A stretch of 16,894 bases of DNA from Bacillota bacterium (GTDB lineage Bacteria > Bacillota > Clostridia > Christensenellales > Aristaeellaceae): the NCBI GenBank assembly GCA_009787135.1, contig WRGP01000226.1, positions 1-16,894 on the forward strand. Direction: 5' to 3'. Positions 7,606-14,746 of the stretch are shown in pieces; position 1 is the first letter of the stretch, and every line of letters begins with the position of its first letter. The position numbers were made by a program, and so were the translations under genes. The notes beneath the pieces were generated by a model that was not told the DNA's origin, did no database searches, and saw only the letters and a program-made list of their open reading frames with translations.

Positions 7606-8331
7606 CTAGCCCAAATACGCCCGCCGAACCTCTTCGTTATTTAACATTTCCTTCGCATCCCCCGAGAGCACCACCCTGCCCGTCTCCAGCACATACGCCC
7701 GGCTGGCAATCGCCAGCGCCATCTTCGCGTTCTGTTCCACGAGCAGAACCGTGGTACCCTGCTGGTTGATCTCCTGCACAATGGAGAAGATCTCCTGCAC
7801 CAATATGGGCGACAGGCCCATCGAAGGCTCGTCCATCATGATCATGCGCGGGTTGCTCATCAGCGCGCGGGCCGTGGCCAGCATCTGCTGCTCCCCGCCG
7901 GAGAGCGTTCCGCCTACCTGGCGCCTTCGCTCCTTCAGGCGCGGGAAGCTCTCAAAGACACGTTCGCGGTCCCGCTCAATCCCTTCCTTATCATGGCGGC
8001 CATAGGCGCCCATCTCCAAATTCTCCTGCACGGTCATGCGCGAGAAGATGCGCCTGCCCTCCGGCACGAGCGCCAGGCCCCTTTTTACAATCTGATGGGC
8101 CTCAACCGCTTTGAGGCTCTGGCCCTCGAAGCGGCAGTCTCCCTCCTTGGGGCGGATCAGCCCGGCGATGGTATTGAGGATGGTGGATTTGCCCGCGCCA
8201 TTGGCGCCGATCAGCGACACGATCTCGCCCTGATACGCCGTAAAGGACACGCCCTTGATGGCATGGATGGCGCCGTAATATACCCGCAAATTCTCCACGG
8301 AGAGCATCGGGAGCTCTTTTTCTTTTTCCAT
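7606..8331 (-). CDS. livF: Branched-chain amino acid ABC transporter ATP-binding protein LivF
   Basis: A 241-residue ABC ATPase, close to the usual LivF length. Walker A is GANGAGKST (42-50), the Q-loop region includes ALVPEGRRIF, the signature is LSGGEQQ (143-149) and Walker B is MIMMDEP (163-169). As in other LivF proteins the switch region reads LLVEQN rather than carrying a histidine. With the LivG half of the preceding fusion protein it forms the nucleotide-binding pair for leucine/isoleucine/valine or a related amino acid. The ATG at 8331 is chosen because the upstream gene ends TGA one base before it (TGA-G-ATG) with GAGGGG upstream, so translation is probably coupled. The open frame extends 18 codons further back into livG without merit. 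Confidence 0.92.
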   Translation of the reverse strand: MEKEKELPMLSVENLRVYYGAIHAIKGVSFTAYQGEIVSLIGANGAGKSTILNTIAGLIRPKEGDCRFEGQSLKAVEAHQIVKRGLALVPEGRRIFSRMTVQENLEMGAYGRHDKEGIERDRERVFESFPRLKERRRQVGGTLSGGEQQMLATARALMSNPRMIMMDEPSMGLSPILVQEIFSIVQEINQQGTTVLLVEQNAKMALAIASRAYVLETGRVVLSGDAKEMLNNEEVRRAYLG

Positions 8332-8332
8332 C

Positions 8333-10132
8333 TCATTCCCCTCCCAGATACGCGCCGATGACCTTAGGGTCACGCCGAATTTCATCCGGCGTGCCCAGCG
8401 CGATCATCTGCCCGTAATCGAGTACCACAATGCGCTCGCAGATGCCCATGACCAGGCTCATATCGTGCTCAATGAGCAGGATCGCCACATTAAACCGGTC
8501 GCAGATGTTTCGAATGGTGGCCATCAAATCCTGCGTTTCGATGGGGTTCATGCCTGCCGCCGGCTCATCCAGCAGCAATAGCTTCGGGTTTGTGGCCAGC
8601 GCGCGCGCGATTTCGAGCTTTCGCTGCGCGCCGTAGGGCAAGCTGTCCGCCCGCTCCTCCGCCAACTTCTCCAGGCCGAACACGCGCAGCAGTTGGTAGG
8701 CCCTGGCGTTTGCGCGCGCCTCCTCACTCCAATAGCGCGGCAGGCGCAAGGTACCCTCCAGCGACGTATACTGCATTTGATTGTGATAGGCGATTTTGAC
8801 GTTGTCCAGCACCGTCAGCTTGCGGAACAGGCGGATATTTTGGAACGTGCGCGCGATGCCCACCTGCGTGATCTCATGCGTTGGCACGCCGACGACGTTC
8901 ACGCCCTCGACCTCAATGACGCCGCTGGTGGGCAGGTAGACGTTTGTCAGCAGGTTGAACACCGTGGTCTTGCCCGCGCCGTTGGGGCCGATGAGCCCAA
9001 CGATCTCCCCGGCGTGGATGGTCACGTCAAAATCCGTCAGCGCTTTCAGCCCGCCAAACTGGATGCCGAGGCGCTGCGCGGACAAGAGCACCGGCGCGTC
9101 TTCCGCGACAGGCGGCCGCAACGGCGGCGCTTCCTGCGCGACGGCTTGCGGCATCTCCCGCTCTTCCGGCTCCGCATGCGGGCACCGCCGGAACACATAT
9201 GAGAGCAGGCCTGTCAGTGAAAACTCGCGGATGCCCAGCAAACCCGCGGGCCGAAAGAGCATCATCCCAATCAAAAGGAGCGAATACACCAGCATCCGAT
9301 ATTCCGAAAACTGGCGCAGCAGCTCCGGCAGCGCCGTCAGCACCAGCGCCGCGCTGATCGCGCCGGTGATTGAGCCCATGCCGCCCAGCACGACCATCAC
9401 CAGGTATTCGATCGATTTCATGAAGCCAAAGTTATTGGGATCCAGCACGCCGACATAGTGCGCGTACAGCCCGCCCGCCACGCCGGCGAAGAACGCGGCG
9501 ACCGTGAAGGCAAAAATTCGATAATACGTCGTTGGAATGCCCGAGGCCTCCGCCGCCACAGGATCCTCGCGGATCGACAGAATCGCGCGGCCGTGACGGG
9601 AGCGGCCCAGCGTAAACATCACGGCCACCACCAGCGCCACCAGCACATACACATAGGTGAAATTGGTGATCCTTGGGATACCGCGCATCCCGCGCGCGCC
9701 GCCGGTAAAGTCCAAATTGATGATCAGCACGCGGATGATCTCCCCAAAACCCAGCGTAATGATGGCCAAGTAATCGCCCTTCAGGCGCAGCGCGGGAATG
9801 CCGATGATCAGGCCGAATACCGCCGCCGCGAGCCCGCCAAGCAGAAGCGTGAGGGGAAAGACCGTGGCTGGATCCATGCCGATATTCTTGGTGAATAACG
9901 CGGCGGCATACGCGCCCACGCCCATAAACCCGGCGTGGCCCAAGGCCAGTTCGCCCAGCAGGCCGATCGTCAGGTTCAGGCTCACCGCCATGATGATCGC
10001 GATGCCTGCGGACAGCAGGATGCCCAGGTAATACTTGTTGATAGCGCCCTGCCCGATCAAAAAAGACATCAGCCCATAGAGCAGCGCCAGCGCTAGGATG
10101 TTCAGCCCATAGGATTGCAGTTTCTTTCGCAT
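8333..10132 (-). CDS. livM-livG: Fused LivM permease-LivG ATPase of a branched-chain amino acid ABC importer
   Basis: A single 599-residue frame combines two subunits normally encoded separately. Residues 1-315 form a LivM-type permease with about ten helices and the cytoplasmic coupling motif RLKGDYLAIITLGFGEI (116-132). Residues 316-346 are a Pro/Glu/Ala-rich linker. Residues 347-599 form a LivG-type ATPase with Walker A GPNGAGKTT (382-390), signature LPYGAQRKLEIARAL (498-512), Walker B LLLLDEPAAGMNP (518-530) and switch IEHDMS (554-559). No stop or frameshift interrupts the join. Permease-ATPase fusions of this type are known in the HAAT family. It starts at an ATG nine bases past the livH stop and pairs with LivH in the membrane and LivF in the cytoplasm. 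Confidence 0.92.
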   Translation of the reverse strand: MRKKLQSYGLNILALALLYGLMSFLIGQGAINKYYLGILLSAGIAIIMAVSLNLTIGLLGELALGHAGFMGVGAYAAALFTKNIGMDPATVFPLTLLLGGLAAAVFGLIIGIPALRLKGDYLAIITLGFGEIIRVLIINLDFTGGARGMRGIPRITNFTYVYVLVALVVAVMFTLGRSRHGRAILSIREDPVAAEASGIPTTYYRIFAFTVAAFFAGVAGGLYAHYVGVLDPNNFGFMKSIEYLVMVVLGGMGSITGAISAALVLTALPELLRQFSEYRMLVYSLLLIGMMLFRPAGLLGIREFSLTGLLSYVFRRCPHAEPEEREMPQAVAQEAPPLRPPVAEDAPVLLSAQRLGIQFGGLKALTDFDVTIHAGEIVGLIGPNGAGKTTVFNLLTNVYLPTSGVIEVEGVNVVGVPTHEITQVGIARTFQNIRLFRKLTVLDNVKIAYHNQMQYTSLEGTLRLPRYWSEEARANARAYQLLRVFGLEKLAEERADSLPYGAQRKLEIARALATNPKLLLLDEPAAGMNPIETQDLMATIRNICDRFNVAILLIEHDMSLVMGICERIVVLDYGQMIALGTPDEIRRDPKVIGAYLGGE

Positions 10133-10141
10133 CCTGCTTCC

Positions 10142-11017
10142 CTACACTTTCTCGTGGGCGCGACGGCCCAAAATGCCCGAAGGCTTGACCAGCAGCACCA
10201 CGATGAGAATGCCAAACACCACCGCGTCCGCCAGCTGAGAGGAGATAAACCCTTTCGTTAGGCTCTCGGCGATGCCCATGATGAACCCGCCCAGCATCGC
10301 GCCGGGCAGCACGCCGATCCCGCCCAGCACCGCGGCGATGAACGCCTTAAGCCCCGGCAGCGCCCCCATCGTCGGTGCGATACGGGAATACGCGGAGCAA
10401 TAGAGCACCGCGCCAATGGCCGCGAGCGCGGAGCCAATGGCGAACGTAAGGGAAATCGTGGTGCTTAGGTTGATACCCATGAGCTGCGCCGCGCCCATAT
10501 CCTCCGAGACGGCGCGCATGGCTTTGCCCATGCGCGTCTTGTGGACAAACGCCTGAAGCAGCAGCATCAGCAAGACGGCGACAAAAATGATCACAACCGT
10601 GATAAAGCCGATATCAAGCCCGCCGATGGAAATCGGGGCGCCTTTCAGCTCTGAAGGGAACGTCTGGGGATTGGGTGAAAAAATCAGCTGCGCGGCGTTT
10701 TGCAGCAGCAAACTTACGCCAATCGCGGTGATCAGCGAATTGATGCGCGGCATTGCCCTCAGCGGCTTATAGGCGATTCTGTCAATCGTGACGCCTAGCG
10801 CCGCGCACACCGCTATCGCGGCCAGCGTCGCGGCCCAAAACGGAATGCCCAGCATCGTCATTGCCACCATGGCCGTGTACGCGCCGACCATGATGATATC
10901 GCCATGGGCGAAATTGATAAGCTGCAATACGCCATACACCATTGTGTACCCCAACGCGATCAGCGCGTAAATGCTGCCCACTTGCAGCCCGTTGATCAGT
11001 TGCTGCAGGAATTTCAT
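10142..11017 (-). CDS. livH: Branched-chain amino acid ABC transporter permease LivH
   Basis: A 291-residue membrane permease of the BPD_transp_2/LivH group. It opens with MKFLQQLINGLQVGSIYALI, a typical LivH N-terminus. The conserved segment GVLQLINFAHGDIIMVGAY (29-47) and the C-terminal loop GLKAFIAAVLGGIGVLPGA are present. It forms the transmembrane channel with the LivM half of the next gene. The ATG at 11017 is preferred for its fit to the family. An in-frame TTG two codons earlier (11023) stands at a better distance from AAGGGG and cannot be excluded. A 173-bp spacer with a hairpin separates it from livK. Confidence 0.9.
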   Translation of the reverse strand: MKFLQQLINGLQVGSIYALIALGYTMVYGVLQLINFAHGDIIMVGAYTAMVAMTMLGIPFWAATLAAIAVCAALGVTIDRIAYKPLRAMPRINSLITAIGVSLLLQNAAQLIFSPNPQTFPSELKGAPISIGGLDIGFITVVIIFVAVLLMLLLQAFVHKTRMGKAMRAVSEDMGAAQLMGINLSTTISLTFAIGSALAAIGAVLYCSAYSRIAPTMGALPGLKAFIAAVLGGIGVLPGAMLGGFIMGIAESLTKGFISSQLADAVVFGILIVVLLVKPSGILGRRAHEKV

Positions 11018-11080
11018 CCCCAAACCAACCCCTTACTCAAACAAGGGACTGCCGCATGTTCCGCGAAAACCCAAAGGCCG

Positions 11081-11121
11081 CCCCTGCATACGGCGACATA
11101 TTCGACCGCCCTATGCAGGGG
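11081..11121. repeat. Hairpin between livK and livH
   Basis: CCCCTGCATA (11081-11090) is the exact inverse of TATGCAGGGG (11112-11121), around a 21-base loop. It lies between the livK stop and the livH start on the minus-strand transcript and has no U tract. It probably sets livK message above livH message by protecting the livK 3' end or by partial termination. Confidence 0.5.
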
Positions 11122-11190
11122 TTGACCTGTGGTCCATCCGCGCTATGCGACAGCCCTCGGACTATTGACGAATTGCCGGCTTTGCTTGCA

Positions 11191-12315
11191 TCACGGCTCC
11201 TGCTGTTTTACAAACGTCTGATTGCCATCGACAAAGGTCGTGATGAAAGCGCTTTTAATCGGGTCGTTGTGATCGTCAAAGGACAGCTTGCCGGTCACGC
11301 CCTCGACATCGGTCGCCTTCATGGCGGCCACGACCGCATCAAAATCCACGGAACCCGCGGCTTTCATAGCTTCGCACAGCACGAGCGCCGCGTCATAGCC
11401 GGTCGCGTTGAACGCGTTGTAGGGCGCCTTGCCATACTTTTCGGTAAAGCTTCCGAAGAACGCGACCGCCGCGTCCGTCGTGGCGTCTGAGGCGAAGTGA
11501 TCGGTGTAGAAGAACGCGTTATCAAGAAGCGCCACGTCGCTGATGACAGTCTCAATGCCGTTGATGCCGTCCGCACCCAGGAACGGAACGTTCAGGCCCA
11601 CCTCGGCGGCCTGCGTCACGATCAGTGCCGCCGGGCCATAGTAATACGCCACATACAGCGCTTCAGGCTCCTTGGCGGCGATATTGGTGAGCTGTGCCTT
11701 AAAATCGACATCCGCGGCGGTCCCGGCCTCATAGGCTACGATCTCCTGGCCGTTGAGCTTCGCCTGGTCGGCAAACGCCTCGGCCAAGCCCACGGAGTAA
11801 TCGTCCGCGATGTCATAGAGCACCGCGAGCTTTGTCACGCCAAGCTCGTCGCGGGCAAAATTCGCCATGGTGCGCGCCTGGAACGGATCGAGGAAGCAAG
11901 AGCGGAAGTAGTTGGGCTTGCCCTCGGTCACATCATAGTTGGTAGCGGAGGCGGTGATGATCGGAATGCCGATTTCCACGGCCAGGTCGCCTACCGCGAG
12001 GCTGGGCTTGCTGGTCACGTCGCCGATGATCGCCGAAACCTTATCGCTTTCCACCAAGCGGTTGTAGGCGTTGATCGCCTCGGTCGCATCACCCTTCTCG
12101 TCGTACCAGATCATTTCGACCGTGTCGCCATGGATGCCGCCGGCCGCGTTGAGCTGCTCAATATACAGGTCAACACCTTCCCGTACCGCGATGCCGTACT
12201 GCGCGACGTCACCGGTCAGCGGGGCCAAGCCCCCGATTTTGATCGTATCCGCCAGCGCGGAAGCCGCGCCTGACACCAACGCCACAGCGAGCAACAGGGA
12301 GAATAATTTCTTCAT
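11191..12315 (-). CDS. livK: Branched-chain amino acid ABC transporter substrate-binding protein LivK-like
   Basis: A 374-residue binding protein of the Peripl_BP_6 (Leu/Ile/Val-binding) family. The signal peptide is MKKLFSLLLAVALVSGAASA followed by LA, with predicted cleavage after residue 22 and no lipobox cysteine. The mature protein starts DTIKIGGLAPLTGDVAQYG, the family's first strand and ligand loop. Other matching segments include NAAGGIHGDTVEMIWYDEKG, AIIGDVTSKPSLAV and VLYDIADDYSVGLAEAF. The ATG follows AGGAGG by seven bases and a consensus TATAAT promoter lies upstream. It heads the livK-livH-livMG-livF set. The ligand is probably a branched-chain or other hydrophobic amino acid, but this family also binds amides and urea. 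Confidence 0.9.
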   Translation of the reverse strand: MKKLFSLLLAVALVSGAASALADTIKIGGLAPLTGDVAQYGIAVREGVDLYIEQLNAAGGIHGDTVEMIWYDEKGDATEAINAYNRLVESDKVSAIIGDVTSKPSLAVGDLAVEIGIPIITASATNYDVTEGKPNYFRSCFLDPFQARTMANFARDELGVTKLAVLYDIADDYSVGLAEAFADQAKLNGQEIVAYEAGTAADVDFKAQLTNIAAKEPEALYVAYYYGPAALIVTQAAEVGLNVPFLGADGINGIETVISDVALLDNAFFYTDHFASDATTDAAVAFFGSFTEKYGKAPYNAFNATGYDAALVLCEAMKAAGSVDFDAVVAAMKATDVEGVTGKLSFDDHNDPIKSAFITTFVDGNQTFVKQQEP

Positions 12316-12369
12316 AACGGCGCCTCCTATTCAGTAATAAGTGCATACCCATGTTTAGGTATGGATGGT

Positions 12370-12398
12370 ATTATAACAGCAATGCAAGGCGTTCGCAA
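12370..12398 (-). promoter_or_regulatory. Promoter of the liv operon
   Basis: On the minus strand TTGCGA (12398-12393) and a perfect TATAAT (12375-12370) are 17 bp apart. The predicted start point is near 12363, giving a leader of about 45 bases to livK. Just inside that leader CATACC (12344-12349) and GGTATG (12358-12363) form a small inverted repeat that could be an operator. Confidence 0.7.
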
Positions 12399-12442
12399 CC
12401 GGCAATTGAGCGTTTTTGCAAGTTTTCTCGGCAGAATTTGCA

Positions 12443-12642
12443 GAAAGTGTATATATCTTCGTTCACCTCTCCTACCGTTGCCACCTAGTAACCCCTTGCC
12501 CAGAATTCCCGATTTCACTTCTCTCCCGGTTCGGCATGCCAAGCACATACGCGCATGGTCTATGCATACTGCCCCACTCACGATTTTTACCTTCTTGTAT
12601 TGGCACCTCTATCTTAATATGTGATAAACTGTTCTCGTCCAT
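12443..12642 (-). pseudogene. tnpA: Decayed IS200/IS605-family TnpA transposase
   Basis: On the minus strand a strong AGGAGG site precedes an ATG (12642) that encodes MDENSLSH, the usual N-terminus of clostridial IS200-type TnpA. In another frame AVCIDHARMCL (about 12538-12575) resembles the HUH-motif region DHVHM of TnpA, with the second His changed to Arg. In a third frame NREFWARGY, a TAG stop at 12487-12485 and then VATVG match the C-terminal segment FW.RGYYV.TVG. The pieces span about 200 bp instead of roughly 420-460, so the gene has internal deletions, frameshifts and a stop. It cannot make active Y1 transposase. The identification rests on remembered family motifs. Confidence 0.7.
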
Positions 12643-12666
12643 TGTGACCGCCTCCTATGATCTTTG

Positions 12667-12695
12667 ACCTTGGCTTGTGACACCATCGCCAAGGT
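12667..12695. repeat. Hairpin upstream of the tnpA relic
   Basis: ACCTTGGC (12667-12674) pairs perfectly with GCCAAGGT (12688-12695) around 13 bases, just before the tnpA ribosome binding site. IS200/IS605 elements carry subterminal hairpins near the transposase start, so this could be part of the left end or a leader hairpin that limits translation. Confidence 0.4.
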
Positions 12696-12732
12696 ATCAT
12701 CCGAGGCGTTTCTTGTCACCTTTCTCGTTTCT

Positions 12733-12758
12733 GCTCTCCCCAGCGTAGCTGGGGGAGC
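12733..12758. repeat. Hairpin between the tnpA relic and the AraC gene
   Basis: GCTCTCCCCAGC (12733-12744) pairs with GCTGGGGGAGC (12748-12758), with one bulged T and a three-base GTA loop. It may be the subterminal palindrome of the relic's left end. It could equally be a terminator-like stem ahead of the AraC gene, though no T tract follows on the plus strand. Confidence 0.45.
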
Positions 12759-12836
12759 AATGGATAAATGATCGCAATCCAGGTCAAGATTTATATTTGG
12801 GTCTTTGTTAGAATCGTTGTGACGGGAGGTGAACAG

Positions 12837-13763
12837 ATGGAGCGGTGGGAAAAAATCAACGCGATACAGAAGATGCAGGACTTTATTGAAGAAAATACAC
12901 ATGAACCCATAACCTTGTACGATTTGTCAAAATGCGCGAATTATTCGCCTTTTTACTGCGCAAGGATTTTTAAGGAGTTAGTGGGGAAATCGCCTTTTGA
13001 TTATATTCGTACGCTCAGGCTTACGCGGGCCGCATTGAAATTGAGAGATGAAAAGGTAAAGGTCATTGATGTCGCGCTGGATTTTGTATTCAATTCCCAC
13101 GAGGGCTTTACAAGAGCTTTTTCCAAGGAGTTTGGCATAACCCCGTATAAGTACAGCAAACAGACGCCGCCAATTTATCTGTTTATGCCCCCTTCCATCC
13201 GGGAACATTATCGCTATTTTTTGAAAGGAGTAAATCAAGTGGAAAAGAAACATGCAACCAACACCGTTTTTGTACAGGTTATCGAACGGCCGGAAAGAAA
13301 ACTGATACTGAAAAGAGGCAAGGACGCCGCGGATTATTTTGAGTATTGCGAGGAAGTCGGCTGTGATATTTGGGGATTGCTTTGCAGTGTAAAGGAAGCG
13401 TTATATGAACCGATTGGTATGTGGCTGCCCGACACCCTCAGAACGCCCGGCACGTCGACTTATGCGCAGGGCGTTGAAGTCCCCGCCGGCTATGCCGGCG
13501 TCTTGCCGGAGGGCTTTGACATTATCACCTTACCCGCTTGCAAAATGATGGTTTTCCAAGGGCAGCCTTTCGAGGACGAGCATTTTGACGAAGCGATTTC
13601 AGATTTGTGGGAAGTAATGAAAACCTACAATCCTGAGCTATACGGGTTCCAATGGGCGGACGAGGACGCGCCGAGGTTTCAGTTGGAACCGCAGGGTTAC
13701 AGAGGCTACATCGAAGCGCGCCCGGTTCGTCAAGTAAACAGTATAGAACAAACTGTATATTGA
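12837..13763 (+). CDS. AraC-family transcriptional regulator with GyrI-like effector domain
   Basis: A 308-residue Rob/SoxS-style regulator. The N-terminal 105 residues contain two helix-turn-helix motifs, the first around ITLYDLSKCANYSPFYCARIF (25-45) and the second ending GFTRAFSKEFGITPYKY (90-106). Residues 145-305 resemble the GyrI-like/AraC effector-binding domain, including YAGVLPEGFDIITLPACKMMVF. Such proteins often sense small hydrophobic or cationic ligands; the ligand here is unknown. The ATG at 12837 is chosen because GGGAGGTG lies about five bases upstream, and the frame upstream of it is hydrophobic nonsense. The gene diverges from livK across 521 bp and converges on the DUF1622 gene, so regulation of either neighbour is only a possibility. 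Its codon use is more AT-rich than the flanking genes, which suggests acquisition. Confidence 0.85.
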   Translation: MERWEKINAIQKMQDFIEENTHEPITLYDLSKCANYSPFYCARIFKELVGKSPFDYIRTLRLTRAALKLRDEKVKVIDVALDFVFNSHEGFTRAFSKEFGITPYKYSKQTPPIYLFMPPSIREHYRYFLKGVNQVEKKHATNTVFVQVIERPERKLILKRGKDAADYFEYCEEVGCDIWGLLCSVKEALYEPIGMWLPDTLRTPGTSTYAQGVEVPAGYAGVLPEGFDIITLPACKMMVFQGQPFEDEHFDEAISDLWEVMKTYNPELYGFQWADEDAPRFQLEPQGYRGYIEARPVRQVNSIEQTVY

Positions 13764-13782
13764 ATTGGCTATCAAAAAGCGC

Positions 13783-14202
13783 TCATTGCCTCTCCTGTTC
13801 TTCGATGTCTGACGCTTCAACCGGCTCTTCCCTTCGCTTGTGCTGCTCCGGGTGCACCACATGCTTGATGAGCTCCGCGTCGTGCTGGATGTTGTTGATC
13901 TCCCAGTGGATCAGGAAGTTAAGCGCCGCGCGCAGAAGGATGATCGCGCCGACGGTAAGAATCTCATTCCAATCCCGCGCGATAACCGTGCGCAAAATCT
14001 CGCCGCCCAGTTTGAACTCCAGGCCGATGGCCATGCTCTGCGCGAGGGAAAGCCGTATGTTGGGCGCGTGCCTGAAAAAATAGTTGCAAAAAGCGCCGAC
14101 AGCGCCCCATACCACGACGATGACGCCCATAAGCTCCAGGCCGTGGATGGTGATCGTAATAAACGAATGGAAAACCACCTCAAACGAGTCCAGCCAATGC
14201 AC
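13783..14202 (-). CDS. DUF1622 family membrane protein
   Basis: A 139-residue protein with three predicted membrane segments (about 18-43, 53-72 and 80-98). It has the DUF1622 hallmark SMAIGLEFKLGGEILRTVIA (56-75), continuing RDWNEI, then an arginine-containing third helix IILLRAALNFLIHWEI. The 35-residue tail is highly charged (Glu/His/Arg rich). The role of the family is unknown. The ATG at 14202 follows GGGTGAG by about nine bases and a strong promoter 40 bp upstream. It converges with the AraC gene, whose stop is only 19 bp away, and diverges from the ATP synthase operon. Confidence 0.85.
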   Translation of the reverse strand: MHWLDSFEVVFHSFITITIHGLELMGVIVVVWGAVGAFCNYFFRHAPNIRLSLAQSMAIGLEFKLGGEILRTVIARDWNEILTVGAIILLRAALNFLIHWEINNIQHDAELIKHVVHPEQHKRREEPVEASDIEEQERQ

Positions 14203-14243
14203 GACAACTCACCCGACTTTAAATATACGGAAAGGATATGTGT

Positions 14244-14272
14244 ATTATATACCATCTCGCCGGGTTTGGCAA
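14244..14272 (-). promoter_or_regulatory. Strong promoter of the DUF1622 gene
   Basis: On the minus strand TTGCCA (14272-14267) and a perfect TATAAT (14249-14244) are separated by 17 bp. The -35 hexamer lies inside the first copy of a 21-bp tandem repeat (14256-14297). The predicted leader is about 35 bases. Confidence 0.75.
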
Positions 14273-14297
14273 ATAACTCGCCGGGTTTGGCAAATAA
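14256..14297. repeat. Two exact 21-bp tandem repeats overlapping the DUF1622 promoter
   Basis: The 21-bp unit at 14256-14276, which begins CTCGCCGGGTTTGGCAAAT, is repeated without change at 14277-14297. The first copy supplies the -35 box and much of the spacer of the DUF1622 promoter; the second copy lies directly upstream. The arrangement fits a duplicated operator or activator site, or a recent slippage duplication. Confidence 0.85.
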
Positions 14298-14299
14298 AA

Positions 14300-14326
14300 T
14301 GAAGCGAACGGCATGGCGCCGCTTCA
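14300..14326 (-). terminator. Terminator-like hairpin read on the minus strand
   Basis: TGAAGCG (14300-14306) pairs with CGCTTCA (14320-14326). On the minus strand the stem is followed by TTTTATTT. It lies upstream of the DUF1622 promoter and points away from the ATP synthase genes, so it would stop antisense transcripts arriving from that operon. The 13-base loop and modest stem make this tentative. Confidence 0.35.
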
Positions 14327-14428
14327 CGGGCACGGCGTCGCGGGCCGTATTGGCCAGCAAACAGGAGCAAACGGCCATAAATCAAAAGATAATCACGCCA
14401 TTTCAAAAAAACCGGTTTCTCCGGCCTC

Positions 14429-14743
14429 ATGACTTTGTTTGCAATTGCGCGTACAAAGGAGTATCGTGTCACCGCTATGGGCATGAATATAGGGATAGCC
14501 GGTATATCGGGACTTGCGATGAGCGCGCTGCAGCTTCTTTTGACGCGCGGGATATCTTTGGCGTGCGCCAAAGAACTTCGGCTGGTCTTGATGCTGCTAA
14601 AGCTGCCGTTATGGACGCTCGCGTTCGTTGGCGTGGCGCTATGGTGGGGCGCCGGGCCGCTGATAGCCTTTGGCGCGGCGGCCGGGCTGTCGTATTTGAC
14701 CGTGACCATCGTGCTTTTTTCGCGTTCGCGTAAGGGGGAATGA
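14429..14743 (+). CDS. atpI: AtpI-like ATP synthase-associated membrane protein
   Basis: A 104-residue hydrophobic protein with three likely membrane segments (about 20-39, 50-73 and 76-97) and a basic C-terminus ending SRSRKGE. Its size, topology and place directly before atpB match the ATP synthase subunit I/AtpI group, which helps c-ring assembly or Mg2+ uptake. Sequence similarity itself is loose. The ATG at 14429 has no ribosome binding site. AAAGGAG (14455-14461) stands 15 bases before an in-frame ATG at 14477, so the true product may be 88 residues. The stop at 14743 lies three bases before the TTG start of atpB. The ATP synthase promoter was not identified; GATAAT near 14391 lacks a -35. 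Confidence 0.65.
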   Translation: MTLFAIARTKEYRVTAMGMNIGIAGISGLAMSALQLLLTRGISLACAKELRLVLMLLKLPLWTLAFVGVALWWGAGPLIAFGAAAGLSYLTVTIVLFSRSRKGE

Positions 14744-14746
14744 ACC

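Larger units (their letters stand above)
12316..12836. other. 521-bp region without an intact gene between livK and the AraC regulator
   Basis: This stretch holds the livK promoter (12370-12398), the tnpA relic (12443-12642) and two hairpins. It is clearly more AT-rich than the ATP synthase and transporter genes. No convincing promoter for the plus-strand AraC gene was found; TAGAAT near 12809 lacks a good -35. Confidence 0.6.

Noticed and set aside
11497..12273. A 258-codon plus-strand open frame opposite livK
   Set aside because: It lies wholly antisense to a convincing LivK gene, has no ribosome binding site and has low-complexity Arg/Gly/His-rich content typical of reverse-frame translation.
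12327..12581. An 84-codon minus-strand frame as a small protein gene
   Set aside because: Part of it reads as one frame of the broken TnpA, and it runs on through the livK promoter, so it is not a gene in its own right.
14256..14297. CRISPR-like direct repeats
   Set aside because: Only two copies, abutting with no spacer, and no cas genes nearby. It is a tandem duplication in a promoter.
13840..14733. A 297-codon plus-strand open frame overlapping the DUF1622 gene and the atpI region
   Set aside because: It runs through the 21-bp tandem repeat and across another gene's antisense strand, shows no recognisable domain, and competes with the better-placed AtpI-like frame.
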